This document shows positions 10,753 to 21,777 of a stretch of DNA of 64,000 bases, piece after piece. The position numbers and the translations under genes were made by a program. The stretch spans positions 5,895,208 through 5,959,207 of the forward strand of contig QXEO01000382.1 of assembly GCA_007115705.1 (NCBI GenBank), in the 5' to 3' direction. The first letter of the stretch is position 1, and each line of letters opens with the position of its first letter. Source of the DNA: Dactylis glomerata (taxonomy: Eukaryota > Streptophyta > Magnoliopsida > Poales > Poaceae). The notes below the pieces were generated by a model. That model made no database searches. It was given only the letters and a program-made list of their open reading frames with translations, and was not told where the DNA came from.

Positions 10753-10910
10753 AGTTAAGTTTATGGGTTTGCCGTACCCTAACCAGGCCGGCCTCCTCGT
10801 ATATTTATATCAAGAATACTTGTACATCAAGTTTACAATACCAACGATATTTGGTATGGATCTATTCCTACCATATCTACAACACGACGTAGAGTTCTAT
10901 TCAATTTACA
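10753..10910 (-). repeat. Copia 1 5' LTR with TATA box
   Basis: 158 bp, identical to the 3' LTR. On the minus strand it has ATATAAATAT at 10810-10801, a plausible TATA box. Confidence 0.95.
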
Positions 10911-10915
10911 ATATC

Positions 10916-11455
10916 TCCAACTATCATTTAGCTTTCTTAGCTACCGCTCTTGGTGTTAGTAGGAAGTATAACCTCGGTGCTCTTATTGCTCGTCGCCTAG
11001 CCGCTAGGGGACCTATTTATGGAGGCATTGTTGCTGCACGCATAGTTGCTACTCTTGGACTTCCTATTGCTCCTCATGATGTATTGTTGACTCCACAGAG
11101 GCTTGATCTTGCTGCCATGAAGCTCCATCATTTTGTTACTGCTAACTCATGTGCAGGGAAATTAGTTTATAGAATGTTATTCACAGATGGAGAGGAAAGG
11201 GAAGTGCCCTTGCCACAGCCTAGTTTGTTCAGTATTCACAGTAGGCCATGGTCGTGCACGAAGGAGGAGTTGGACGAGCAGCTTAGGATGCTCGGCTTCA
11301 ACGTACAGCATGGCGTCGTGGACCAGGAGGAAGAGGAGGAGCCGGCCTATCACTACACCATGTACCACACCGGGGCACCCTCGAGCTCATATCAGGACGA
11401 AGGTGCTTCTTCATCATATTTTGGGGACGCCACTTCATGGCCGAGCTGGGATTGA
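10916..11455 (+). pseudogene. Athila-type third ORF of element A, C-terminal part
   Basis: After the right ATATC target duplication the frame of 5558-6142 resumes (SNYHLAFLATALG) and runs to a TGA at 11453. It matches element B's LSLHDLAFIATAL region and includes AARGPIYGGIVAARIVATLG. It ends in an acidic, Tyr/Ser-rich tail (QEEEEEPAYHYTMYH). Apart from copia 1 the ORF is open, so element A's ORF was intact when copia 1 landed. Confidence 0.75.
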
Positions 11456-11459
11456 TCTC

Positions 11460-11492
11460 CACTTAGGCCAAAAGCCTAAGCTTGGGGGGAGG
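11460..11492 (+). promoter_or_regulatory. Internal polypurine tract with adjacent hairpin (element A)
   Basis: CTTAGGC, CAAAA, GCCTAAG forms a 7-bp perfect stem. It runs straight into TAAGCTTGGGGGGAGG (11477-11492), almost the same as the terminal tract at 13423. It starts within ten bases of the ORF stop codon. Confidence 0.75.
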
Positions 11493-13422
11493 TATGCCGA
11501 CGATTCACTCATCTACATATCATATTTTGTCGGTACTTTGTATATCCATGTTTCGCTTTCTTTGTTGTTCTTGTTCTTATTTCTACTTTCCCAAAACACA
11601 AAAGACCAAAAATATTTCCGTTGTTTCTCTTTGTTTGCCTTTTCAGTTGCTAGCTTTGGTTTGCTTTACTTGCTATTTTCGGTTTGATATTTGAAAAATC
11701 CAAAAATATTTTGCTTTGTTTGCTATTTCCTTCTATTCTTGTTTTAAAATTGTAAACCCCAAAATATTTGTTGTTCTTCTTCAGTTTTGTAAAGTTTGTT
11801 GCAGAGTTCAGTCTCCCGTGACTCCATTGGAGCTTGGTATTCACTTCATATTATTCAAGCCACACAAGTGAAAGGCAATAATGACGACATATGACAATCC
11901 GAGATGTGGTAAGAGGCTGGTATGAACTCTATTTGTTTTCATTTTTGTACATATACTCATCTATGTGGACATGCTTAGTCGGTTAATGTAAGGTATATGT
12001 TATCTAATGGATGCTTTGTAGTTCTTGATCTCATATGATTAGTTCCAATTTACTAATAGTTTGTAGCATGTCATGTAGACGCTTGCTTGCATTGTTTTAT
12101 TCATAATATGGTATGTTATTGTGGTATCCTCCTCTGAAAGTTTCATTTGAATTGACTTGGCACATGCTCAAGTATGCATATGACTGAACAAAAAGTCAAT
12201 TAAGCCTCGATGATTTACTTTGCCTCAGAGTTCTTGTATCATTTTTATGCCTATATTAATTTTGTTTTGTCGCAAGCATGATTATGACAGCTATTGCTCT
12301 CTCGATTGTCGCTTTCCAGTCTTTTGCTAGCCTTCACTTGTACTGAGAGGGAATACTTCTCGTGCATCCAATCACCAAAAACCAAGTCTACCAAAGAGTC
12401 CACTATAAATTCCTATGCATGGTATTTCAAAGCCATTCCAAGTAAATTTTCATGTGCTACCTTTCAAAACTTTCAACTACTTCTCATTTTGTGCCACTAT
12501 TTTTAGCTCATGGGGACGTAGTGGTCGGAATTGCTATCTTCCATATTAAATTGAGTACCCCTCGACTAGGCAGCTTCATCTGCTCATCATTAATTTTGCA
12601 AGGGAGCTGGTCAGACCATTGTAATCTAATTCTAAAAAAGGAAAAAGAAAAAAAGGCACTCCTCCATGGTATGTGAAAGTTGGTGGGCACCCGATGGAAT
12701 TGGTTAGCCATGGTTTGAGAAAGGAAAAAGGTGGGGAGGAGTGCCAAAGCTTTATAAAAGAGCACCAATGTGCCAAATTTTCAAAGAACTCGGAACCGCT
12801 CTCACTTGTTTATTATGGAAGATAGCAAGTCCCCATTGCCAGTCGTTGACATGAAACAACCACCTCTCAAAATAAATTTTTATCTCTGTTTTACAAATGA
12901 AAAGCTCTAGCATATGTTAAATCACTGCTTCCCTCTACGAAGGGCCTCTCTTTTACTTTTATGTTGAGTCTTCATCTTCTAACTTTAAGCACCTTCTTGA
13001 GAGCATAGCTGTTATTCTTAGTGTAATGTGCTTGTCCCAGAACACGGTTAATTGTGGTATAACTTTGATGCTTGTATCTTTGATATTTTTACTTCTAGTC
13101 TTCCTTTGGACTTCAGAGGTGCCTCAGCATTTATGTTTTGCTCCACAAATAAAGGCAAGCAGGATACCACTCTTCCATATCATTTATGAACATTACAATC
13201 TTGTAGCTTCTTATGTCCATGTTACTTGTTATTAGTGCATTGGCGCTCTTTCATAGCTTGCTTGACTATGAGGTAACATTAGTTGCATATTTCTTATTAT
13301 GAATTGCCTGAGTACTTGATCATATAGTTAGTATATATACATCCATGAAGCAAATGTGTTCGTGAAAGTTTCTTTTATCGCTCTCAGTTGTTAACTGAAC
13401 TGCTTGAGGACAAGCAAATAGC

Positions 13423-13438
13423 TAAGCTTGGGGGGAGT
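13423..13438 (+). promoter_or_regulatory. Terminal polypurine tract of element A
   Basis: TAAGCTTGGGGGGAGT directly precedes the 3' LTR start TGATACGG. Confidence 0.9.
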
Positions 13439-14834
13439 TGATACGGCCAAAATGTATCTACTTTCCTGAACACTTTTCCTATTGTTTCTCCTCTAATTTG
13501 TGTGTTTTGAATACAACTAACACGGACTAACGCTGTTTTCAGCAAAATTGCTCTGGTGTCTCATTTTTGTGCAGAAATCCAACTTTCAGGAAAAATCCCG
13601 GAAAATACTGCAAAAATTCTATTTTGCCAGAAGACCCACGGAGCCAGAAGGAGAGACGAAGAGGGGCTGTGGCCTGGGCTCACCACCAGGGGGCGCGGCC
13701 CAGCCCTGGCCGCGCCCACCTATGGTGAGGCCGCCTCGGCCGTCGCCTCGACCCCTCCTTCCGCCTACATATACCATCTAACCTGAAAACAGCGGGGGTT
13801 CGGCGTTTTTCCCATATAGACTTCTGCTGCGCCGCCGCCATCAGAAATCGTGATTCGGAACCAGAAATTCCGTTCTGGTACCCTACCGGGACGGGGATTT
13901 GGAGGAGATCTTCATCACCATCATCACCGACGTCTCTCCATCAACCATCCATGACTCCCCCATCCATGTGTGAGTAATTCCCGTTGTAGGTGAAGGGGAT
14001 GGTAGGGATTGGATGAGATTGTTCATGTAATTTGCTATGAGATTGTTAGGGCATAGTGCCTAGTATCTTTTATTAGTGCTTATGACATTGTTGCAACTTG
14101 TTGTGCTTAATGCTTGTCACTTTGGGCCCGAGTGCCATGATTTCAGATCTGAACTTGTTATTGTTATATGATGATACTTGTTGTTTATGGTCTTACCTAC
14201 AAGTTATTTACACATATTGTTGTCCGGAACCCGAGGCCCCAAAGTGACAGAAATTGGGATAACCGGAGGGGATGGCTATGATGTGAGGATTACATGTGTT
14301 CATCGAGTGTTAATGCTTTGCTCTGGTACTTTATTAAAAGGAGTACCTTAATTACCAGTAGTTTCCCTTGAGGCCCTGCTGCAACAGGCTGGTAGGACAA
14401 AAGATGTCGTGCAAGTTTCTCATTGCGAGCACGTACGACTATGTACGGAACACATGCCTATGATTGTTAGTACTAGGATGCTTATCATTATTTATCTGCA
14501 ATTGCCCATGTCTCACTGATTTCATGAATTATCTTATCCATGCAACGCCCGTACATCCATCCCTATGCCTACAGTATTTTATCCTACTATTTACTATTGC
14601 TACTATTACCGCTTTTATTCTACTACTGTTGTTATGGTTTCACTACTATCACCACTATAAAACTATTGCTACTGATAAACCGTTGCGAGCAAGTCTGTTT
14701 TCAGGTGCAGCTGAATTGACAACTCATCTGTTAAGGCTTATAAATATTCTTTGGCTCCCCTTGTGTCGAATCAATAAATTTGGGTTTTACTTCCCTCGAA
14801 GACTGTTGTGATCCCCTATACTTGTGGGTCATCA
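13439..14834 (+). repeat. Element A 3' LTR (1396 bp)
   Basis: Begins TGATACGGCC and ends TGTGGGTCATCA; colinear with both element B LTRs. It contains the GC-rich inverted repeat, a TATA-like ACATATACC (about 13765), and a 5'-leader-like region with ATGACTCCCCCATCCATGTG. Confidence 0.93.
13679..13729 (+). promoter_or_regulatory. GC-rich inverted repeat in the element A LTR
   Basis: Identical to 5110-5160. Outer pair CTCACCA/TGGTGAG, inner pair GGGCGCGGCC/GGCCGCGCCC, loop CAGCCCT, about 35 bp upstream of the TATA-like sequence. Confidence 0.8.
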
Positions 14835-15691
14835 GGTGTGCATGCCAAGCCCAAGGAGCCTGCTTCCGACCATAGAGAGACTTGACCAGATGATCAGGCT
14901 TAGTAGAATCAGCAAAACCAGGAGCCAGTCTCATGTAGACCTCCTCATCAAAATAACCATTGAGAAATGCATTTTGAATATCAAGCTGACGAATATGCCA
15001 ACGATGAGTGAGAGAGAGCCACAGAAAGCAACAATCAGATAGTTACATGCTTTACCACGGGACTGAATGTTTCATCATAATCTAGGCCATATTTTTGCTT
15101 GAATCATTTGGCCACCAGCCTCGCCTTGTAACTCTCAATGGAACCATCAGCGTAGAGCTTCACCTTGAAAACCCACTTATAGTCAATCAGATTTACACAA
15201 GACACAAGAGGCACAAGATTCCAAGTGCCATTAGCCTGAAGAGCAAAAAATTCCTTTTTCATAGCATCACGCCAGTGAGGAATATGCAGTGCCTCTCTAT
15301 ACTCATGGAGTTCAGTAGTATCCTTGGAAGCTGCACACATAGCTAAAACACTGCTCCAGGCAACAGTACCATCATCATAGATTTTCGGCTGAACAATACC
15401 TTGACGACGATGAGTAACTGGTCCAGGCGGAGCAAGCACGGGAGATTCCACTCCAGGTGGAGAGGCAGGTGGAGTAGGTGTAGCTGGTGAAGCAGCCGGC
15501 AAGGCGGCCGATGTCACCGATGTCATGTCCGAGGGAGCAGGCGACCGGGTGGATGTTAGAGTGGAGGAGACCAAAGACCCAACAAAGCTGTCAGTAGAAG
15601 CAGACCTAGGCATAGGTAGCGAGGCGGTGGGGGAACCGGGCATAGGCTCCTCCATGAGCCGAGACGGGGAGATGGCTAGAGCCGAGACAAC
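14835..15691 (-). pseudogene. Copia D: linker and N-terminal reverse transcriptase fragment
   Basis: The minus-strand frame (15691 down to about 15104) encodes a Pro/Ser/Thr-rich linker, then RT start motifs WRDAMKKEFFALQANGTW, YKWVFKVK and YKARLVAK. A second frame (about 14934-14835) carries SLYGRKQAPWAWHAHL, so at least one frameshift lies between. The left end is the insertion point of element A and the right end that of element B (target ACAAC). Joined with 25155-25501 the frame runs on without a gap. The rest of RT, RNase H and the 3' LTR are not in the window. Confidence 0.88.
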
Positions 15692-17088
15692 TGATACGTC
15701 CAAAACGTATCTACTTTCCCGAACACTTTTGCTATTGTTTCTCCTCTAATTTGTGTGTTTTGAATACAACTAACACGGACTGACGCTGTTTTCAGCAGAA
15801 TTGCTCTGGTGTCTCGTTTTTGTGCAGAAATCCAACTTTCAGTAAAAATTCGGGAAAAATCATGAAAAATCCTATTTCACGAGAAGACCCACGGAGCCAG
15901 AAGATAGGAGGGAGAAGAGGCTCGAGGGGCCATCACGCATAGGTGGCGCGGCCCAGCCCTGGCCACGCCACCCTTGCGTGAGGGGGCCCCAGCACCCCTC
16001 TCGACCTCCCCTCTCGCGTACATATACCCCCGGACGACATAATATCGGGGAGATGGCATTTTTCCTAGATAGACTTCCGCTGCGCCGCCGCCATCAGAAA
16101 CCGCGATTCGGAACCAGAAACTCCGTTCTGGCACCCTGCCAGGACGGGGATTTGGAGGAGATCTTCATCACCATCACCACCGACGCTCCTCCATCGACCA
16201 TCCATGACTCCCCCATCCATGTGTGAGTAATTCCCCCGCTGTAGGTGAGGGGATGGTAGGGATTGGATGAGATTGTTCATGTAATTTGATATGAGATTGT
16301 TAGGGCATAGTGCCTAGTATCTTTATTTAGTGCCTATGACATTGTTGTAACTTGTTGTGCTTAATGCTTGTCACTTTGGGCCCGAGTGCCATGATTTCAG
16401 ATCTGAACATGTTATTATTTCTATGATGATACTTGTTGTTTATGGTCTTACCTACAAGTTATTTACACATATTGTTGTCCGGAACCCGAGGCCCCAAAGT
16501 GACAGAAATTGGGATAACCGGAGGGGATGGCTATGATGTGAGGATCACATGTGTTCACCGAGTGCTAATGCTTTGCTTCGGTACTCTATTAAAAGGAGTA
16601 CCTTAATTACCAGTAGTTTCCCTTGAGGCCCTGCTGCAACAGGCTGGTAGGACAAAAGATGTCGTGCAAGTTTCTCCTTGCGAGCACGTACGACTATATA
16701 TGGAACACATGCCTATGATTGTTTGTACTAGGATGCTTTATCATTATTTATCTGCAATGCCCATGTCTCATTGATTTCATGAATTATCTTATCCATGCAA
16801 CGCCCGAAATCCATCCCTATGCCTACAGTATTTGTTCCTACTGTTTACAACTGTTACTATTACTGCTGCTACTTTACTACTGCTGTTACTGTTTCATTAC
16901 TGTCACCACTATAAAACTATTGCTACTGATAAACCACTGCGAGCGAGACTATTTCCAGGTGCAGCTGAATTGACAACTCTTCTGTTAAGGCTTACATATA
17001 TTCTTTGGCTCCCCTTGTGTCGAATCAATAAATTTGGGTAATACTTTCCTCGAAGACTGTTGCGATCCCCTATACTTGTGGGTCATCA
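15692..17088 (+). repeat. Element B 5' LTR
   Basis: TGATACGTCC ... GGGTCATCA. Contains the GC-rich inverted repeat (15933-15981) and a TATA-like ACATATACCCC at about 16019-16029. Confidence 0.95.
15933..15981 (+). promoter_or_regulatory. GC-rich inverted repeat, element B 5' LTR
   Basis: Outer arms TCACGCA/TGCGTGA and inner arms GGTGGCGCGGCC/GGCCACGCCACC (one mismatch) around CAGCCCT. The outer arms differ from element A but still pair. Confidence 0.8.
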
Positions 17089-17099
17089 AGACTATTTTC

Positions 17100-17117
17100 T
17101 GGCGCCGTTGCCGGGGA
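17100..17117 (+). promoter_or_regulatory. Element B primer binding site (tRNA-Asp)
   Basis: TGGCGCCGTTGCCGGGGA, complementary to the 3' end of plant tRNA-Asp(GUC), 11 bp after the LTR. Confidence 0.9.
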
Positions 17118-17176
17118 GCATAGCTTTATTTGTAAGTTCACTTGGTATTCATATTGTTTGCTGCAATCCTTTCATC

Positions 17177-19834
17177 ATGGGTAAACCTCGTGATGGAAAA
17201 GTTCCTATATTGCCATCCACTACAAGAAGAGGTACGATTCTCAACACCTCTGTTGCTCTTGATTCGCCATCTGTTATGAGTAAGTTGCTTACACCACCAC
17301 ACCCACACGCTACTGCTACTACTTCTGCTGAGATTGAAAATGCCACTGATAATTTAGATGATGCTTCTACTGTGCTTGGTGAGAGTGGTTCACTAGGTTC
17401 CTTTTTAGATGCTACTATTGCTAGAGCTAAGTTGGGAAACACCACTGTTACACCTGTTCGTTCACCTGAGTCTAGGGAATGTTCTAGTGATGATTATGAT
17501 GATGATGCTTATATTGAGCTTAATGATGATTTTATTGCTGAAGCATGTGCTGCTCGTAATGCTGGTAATGTTAAAGAACTTCTTGCAAGACGTTCTGTTA
17601 GATATAATTTGTCTCCTGATCCTAAGTTTGCTGCTTCTCCCATAAATATTAGAGACAAGGATTATGATTTCTCTTTGGATTTATCTTACATATCTATTGT
17701 TGAGAAAACTCCTTTTTGTGGTACTAAAGATGAGAGTGCTATGGAGCACATGAATGAGCTTTCTACTTTGAGTAATTTGTTTTCTGATGATATTAAGCTC
17801 CGCACTTACTTTGTTGCTAAGATTTTTTCTTTCTCATTGAAAGATGCTGCTAAAATTTGGTTTAATAGCTTGTCTCCTGGATCTCTTACTAGCCCTATTG
17901 CTTTGGTTAATGCTTTCTTTCAGAAATATTTTCCTGCTAGTGCTCAACATGCTGCTATGTAGAAAATCTTTGATTTTGAACAGGGAAAAGGAGAGATATT
18001 GCCTGAATCTTGGACAAGGTTTTGTTCTTTAATTAGAGCTTTGCCTAAAGAACCATTGCCTAAAAATGAACTCCTTGACATATTTTATAATGGACTAACG
18101 GATGAATCTAAGTCATATTTGGATAGTTGTGCTGGTTGTGTTTTCAGGGAAAGAACTCTGGCTGATGCTGAAGAATTAATGGCTAAAATAAGCCGGAATC
18201 ATGATGATTGGACTTTAGTTGAGCCAACACCAGCACCAACTCCTGCGCCATCTACAGAGCCTACGCCGAAGAAGAGAGGGATGATTGAATTAAATGATGA
18301 AGTTATGAAGGAAGCTAAGAAATCTCTTAAGGAGAAAGGTATTAAGGCCGAAGATGTGAAGAATTTACCTCCTATAGAAGAATTATGTAAGCCAATCCCT
18401 CACTCATCTACCATTGAGGTACACTCTCTCCAACGCTTTGATGAAAGAGATATTCCTTATACTAAACCTCCTGATCAATGCTTAGATGAATTTGATAATT
18501 TTATTGTTAAGCAAGAAAATTTTAATAGAATGGTGCATAATCATTTGTTGGAAAATTCTAGAGCTATTAACAAGTTGCAGGATATTGTGGAGAGAACCGC
18601 CAATGATGTGAAGATACTTGCTAAACATTTTCAAATGGTTCAAACACAAATTGATCAGCTTACCAAGGTGCAAAAAGACTTGCTAGTTAATGCTGCAAGA
18701 GAGAAGCAAGCATGTGAAATACGCACAAGAAGTGGTGCTGCTACTCAAGACCCATTATATCCTGAAGGACATCCTAAGAGGGTTGAGCAAGATTCTCAAC
18801 GCACTTCAAGTGATGATATTCCTCCCAAGAAGAAGAAGAAGAATCATAAAACAACTGCAGAATCCTCTGATGCAGGTAAAGATCCTAACAGTGTTTCTAT
18901 TTCTGATGCTGAAACTGAACCAGGAGATGCTTCCGATAAAGAAGAAGATAAAGAAGAAGTCGAAGAAGAACCAGAGAAGATTGACAACAATGCAAAGTAC
19001 ACCAAAGAAGACTTCATTGCCAACAAGCATGGTAAAGAGAGGGAACCTTGGGTACAGAAACCAATGCCTTTCCCTAGTAAGAAACACAAGTCCAAGGAAG
19101 AAGAACACTACAACAGGTTTTGTGAATGGATGAGACCTTTATTTTTGCAAATTCCTTTGACTGATGCTATTAGAATGCCTCCTTATGCAAAATATATGAA
19201 AGATATTGTCACTAACAAAAGGAAAATTCCTAGTGAGGAAATTTCCACTCTACTTGCTAATTATTCTTTTGATGGTAAAGTTCCAGAGAAGCTTGGAGAT
19301 CCAGGTACACCTACTATTCCTTGCTCCATTAAAAATAACTATGTTAGAACTGCTTTATGTGATTTGGGAGCTGGAGTTAGTGTCATGCCTTTTTCTCTTT
19401 ATAAGAGACTTGATTTAGAAAAAATGGTATCAACTGATATATCTTTGCAGATGGCTGATAAGTCTACTACTATTCCTATTGGTATATGTGAAAATGTTCC
19501 TGTTCAAGTTGCTAATAGTTGTTTAATATTAACTGATTTTGTTGTGTTGGAAATGCCTGAAGATGATAATATGTCTATTATTCTTGGGAGACCTTTTCTA
19601 AACACCGCAGGTGCTGTTATTAATTGCAATCAAGGAAAAGTCACTTTTAATGTCAATGACAAAGAATATACAGTTTATTTTCCCAAGAAGATTGATAGGA
19701 AGAATGCTCTAAACTCAATCAAGAATGTTGAGACCATCAAAGTTGGTCAAATTATTTGTTCAGAGCGAAAGCCCAAGGAAGAATATCAAATTGTTATGAT
19801 TGGAACTATACCTATCAAAGTTGAGGTAACATAA
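17177..19834 (+). pseudogene. Element B gag-protease with one in-frame amber stop
   Basis: Starts MGKPRDGKVPILPSTTRR at 17177. A gag domain follows (residues about 170-330; AAKIWFNSLSPGSLTSP before and ILPESWTRFCSLIR after the stop). TAG at 17960-17962 most simply replaces CAG; the frame continues unchanged to 19834. Next come a long Lys/Glu-rich charged region with likely coiled coil (18500-19000) and a retropepsin domain with DLGAGVSVMPFSLYKRL (near 19360) and IILGRPFLNTAGA. The chain ends KVEVT just where RT would start in a complete Athila-type element. The protease could process trans-supplied polyprotein; that is inference. Confidence 0.88.
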
Positions 19835-20658
19835 GCATTAAGTGAAGTGCAAGGTTTTGCCTCATATAAAGTTAGTTTGGTAACAAGACTTGATCAACCT
19901 TGTTAGCAAAGTGATTTTATATGAATGAAACTTCGTTTTCACCGCATCCACTCCACCTCACTTGTATTTACTTTCATCAATTTTGTTCCTTCAGTTTAGT
20001 TGCATGATTAAGAGTATCTCAGAGCTGCTTCTTAGTTTTGATTTGCTTGAAATCATTTTATCGTCGTTTTTCTGAGTTTTTATCGATGTGCCAATTTCTG
20101 AAAAATCCTCGAAAATAAAGTTTCTCGAAAAATTCCAGAAAATTCTTTATAAATTTTTATGTTAAAAATGGGGTAGAGAGACACCTGGGAGACACCAGGT
20201 GGGGCAGACACGCCACCTCACACACAGGTGGCCCGGCCCAGCCCTGGCCACGCCACCCAGGTGTGAGAGGGCCCCACCTGGCCCCTCACTCATCTCTTCT
20301 TCCCCTGTTCTTTCTCTCTCCCGAAAACAACGACACACTCAGCTGAAACCCGAGTTCTTGCTGTTCTTCACCTCGATTTTTCGATCTCCTTGCTCAGCCC
20401 AACATTTCTGCTGAAATTTGGATCATTTGCTCTCCGGTATGTGACTCCTCCACTTGTCCAAGTAGATTTTCTTTTGGAGAAGTATATCTTGAGTATTTTA
20501 GCATTGTAGGTGACAGTATAAATGAGTATGCATGCTTGTTCTATTGCTTAGAAAGGTTATTTTGATGCATGATAGCTCTCTAGTAACTCACCATAGTAGT
20601 TTCCTGCACCTGCTTGTCGTAAAATCACTTTTTATGAGGTTTGTCAAAAATTTCAGAA
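19835..20658 (+). other. Region between gag-protease and the third ORF in element B; RT and integrase absent
   Basis: About 820 bp with no RT, RNase H or integrase motif in any frame. The right half (from 20095) is shared with element A (4987 onward) and holds a GC-rich inverted repeat (20217-20267), a pyrimidine-rich stretch (CTCTTCTTCCCCTG) and TTTGTCAAAAATTTCAG just before the next ORF. Confidence 0.75.
20217..20267 (+). promoter_or_regulatory. GC-rich inverted repeat upstream of the third ORF, element B
   Basis: Outer arms CTCACAC/GTGTGAG, inner arms GGTGGCCCGGCC/GGCCACGCCACC with mismatches, loop CAGCCCT. The outer arm differs from the LTR copies of the same element but keeps pairing. 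Confidence 0.75.
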
Positions 20659-21777
20659 ATGGAGGAGAATGCATATCAACTCTCTCAACATGAACTAGAA
20701 GTGCATGATGTTATGAGAGTTCACCGTGAAGAGAAGGTTTTCCCCTCACACTATCCATGCTCAGCATTCATGAGTGCTGCTGGAATTCTGCAGGATTTTC
20801 AAACCTTACTTTCTAATGCAGGATTAGAATATTTTGTTGAGGGTGAACCTCCCCAATATGTTAAACTAACAATGTCCGTGGTGCAGGATTTCAGATTTAG
20901 TTGGTCCACTTCTAACCCCATGGTTCATTACAAAATCTATAATAAATCTGTGGACTTGCCTCTTGATGTTTTCTGTACAGCTATTAGAGTACCACAGTGG
21001 GGATCGCTCGAGAAGATAAGAGGTCAGCCTAGGCCATTGTTGGAACTATACGAAGAGATTTGTCAAGGAAGAAGCTTCACAGGAGAGGGTGGTAAAACTT
21101 GAAATATTCATTTCCCATCCATTCGATATTTTGCCTTCTTTATTACCAAATGTGTTCTTGCTAGGAAATCTGCAAGTAAATTGTCTCTCCATGATCTAGC
21201 TTTTATTGCTACTGCTTTGAGGCGTGATAGAACTTACCATTTGGGTGCCTTAATAGCTTTTCGTCTTGATTTTAATCGTGAGAAAGGGGGAATCTGTGGA
21301 GGACTTATAGCTTCACGCCTATTAGCTTTGCATGGCGTTGTACCTCATTTTCGAGATCTGCAGTTCCCCGAGGAGAAACTTGGTCTTGATTCTATGATTC
21401 AACATAAGTTTATTTCTCCTCCTGCGAGTTTGATTAATTTAACATTTAAGCTACCCTTTTTCAAGAAGACTACCTGGAGGGTAGTGAAGACTGATCGATC
21501 AGTCCATTTGCCTGCACCTCTTTTGTTTAACCTTGATCGCAGGAATGGATGGTCGCTTATGGAAGATGAGCTTGATGCGTACGTTGAGGAGCACCCGCCG
21601 CCTGTGCATGATGAGGAGAGCGTCGAGGAGTCGGGCCAGCCCTCCAACATTGCGAATTTCCCATATGAGCAACCTTATTATGATTACGCGCCGTCAGCTT
21701 CATCTTCACGAGAGCCGGGGTACGACTACACCTATGATGACCCACCAGCCTGGGGCAGCTATCAGAGTCGAAATTGA
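20659..21777 (+). pseudogene. Element B Athila-type third ORF with one in-frame stop
   Basis: Starts MEENAYQLSQHELEVHDV at 20659. It matches element A's ORF in layout (FRFSWSTSNPMVHYKIYNKS, then DLAFIATALRRDRTYHLGAL). A TGA at 21100-21102 falls where element A has an Arg codon (GKIRNIQ versus GKT-stop-NIH); the frame otherwise stays open to 21777. It ends with an acidic, Tyr-rich tail. It lies directly downstream of the region where RT and integrase are missing. Function unknown. Confidence 0.78.

Larger units (their letters stand above)
6143..10910 (-). mobile_element. Copia 1: complete Ty1/copia element, very recent insertion
   Basis: Minus-strand element of 4768 bp with 158-bp LTRs (10753-10910 is 5', 6143-6300 is 3') that are identical by eye. 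The target duplication ATATC is present at 6138-6142 and 10911-10915. The primer site TGGTATCAGAGC (initiator tRNA-Met) abuts the 5' LTR and a purine tract abuts the 3' LTR. One gag-pol frame fills the interior with one frameshift near its start. Clade placement (possibly Retrofit/Hopscotch-like) is a guess. Confidence 0.95.
11456..13438 (+). other. Conserved non-coding 3' block of element A, bounded by two polypurine tracts
   Basis: About 2 kb between the ORF stop and the LTR without a convincing ORF. It aligns with 21778-23757 in element B and, more distantly, with the reverse complement of 28809-31083 in element C. Shared landmarks include GCTTCCCTCTACGAAGGGCC at 12928, GAGAGCATAGCTGTTATTCT and ATTTATGTTTTGCT. 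An 11-bp perfect inverted pair GGCACTCCTCC (12655) / GGAGGAGTGCC (12735) is kept in A and B. Confidence 0.8.
4987..14834 (+). mobile_element. Gypsy element A: 5'-truncated Athila-type LTR retrotransposon holding copia 1
   Basis: From about 4987 the sequence matches element B from about 20095 onward (both continue TTCTGAAAAATCCTCG). What remains is the pre-ORF3 region, an Athila-type ORF interrupted by copia 1 (6143-10910), a long 3' block, a polypurine tract and the 3' LTR (13439-14834). The 5' LTR, gag and pol are missing: the sequence abuts the MULE end at 4986. On the right it is inserted in copia D, where the likely target duplication is GGTGT (14835-14839); its partner is not visible. 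Confidence 0.85.

Noticed and set aside
16832..17041. Tyr/Thr-rich ORF in the element B LTRs
   Set aside because: Encoded by simple CTACTATTAC-type sequence in the LTR; no coding support.
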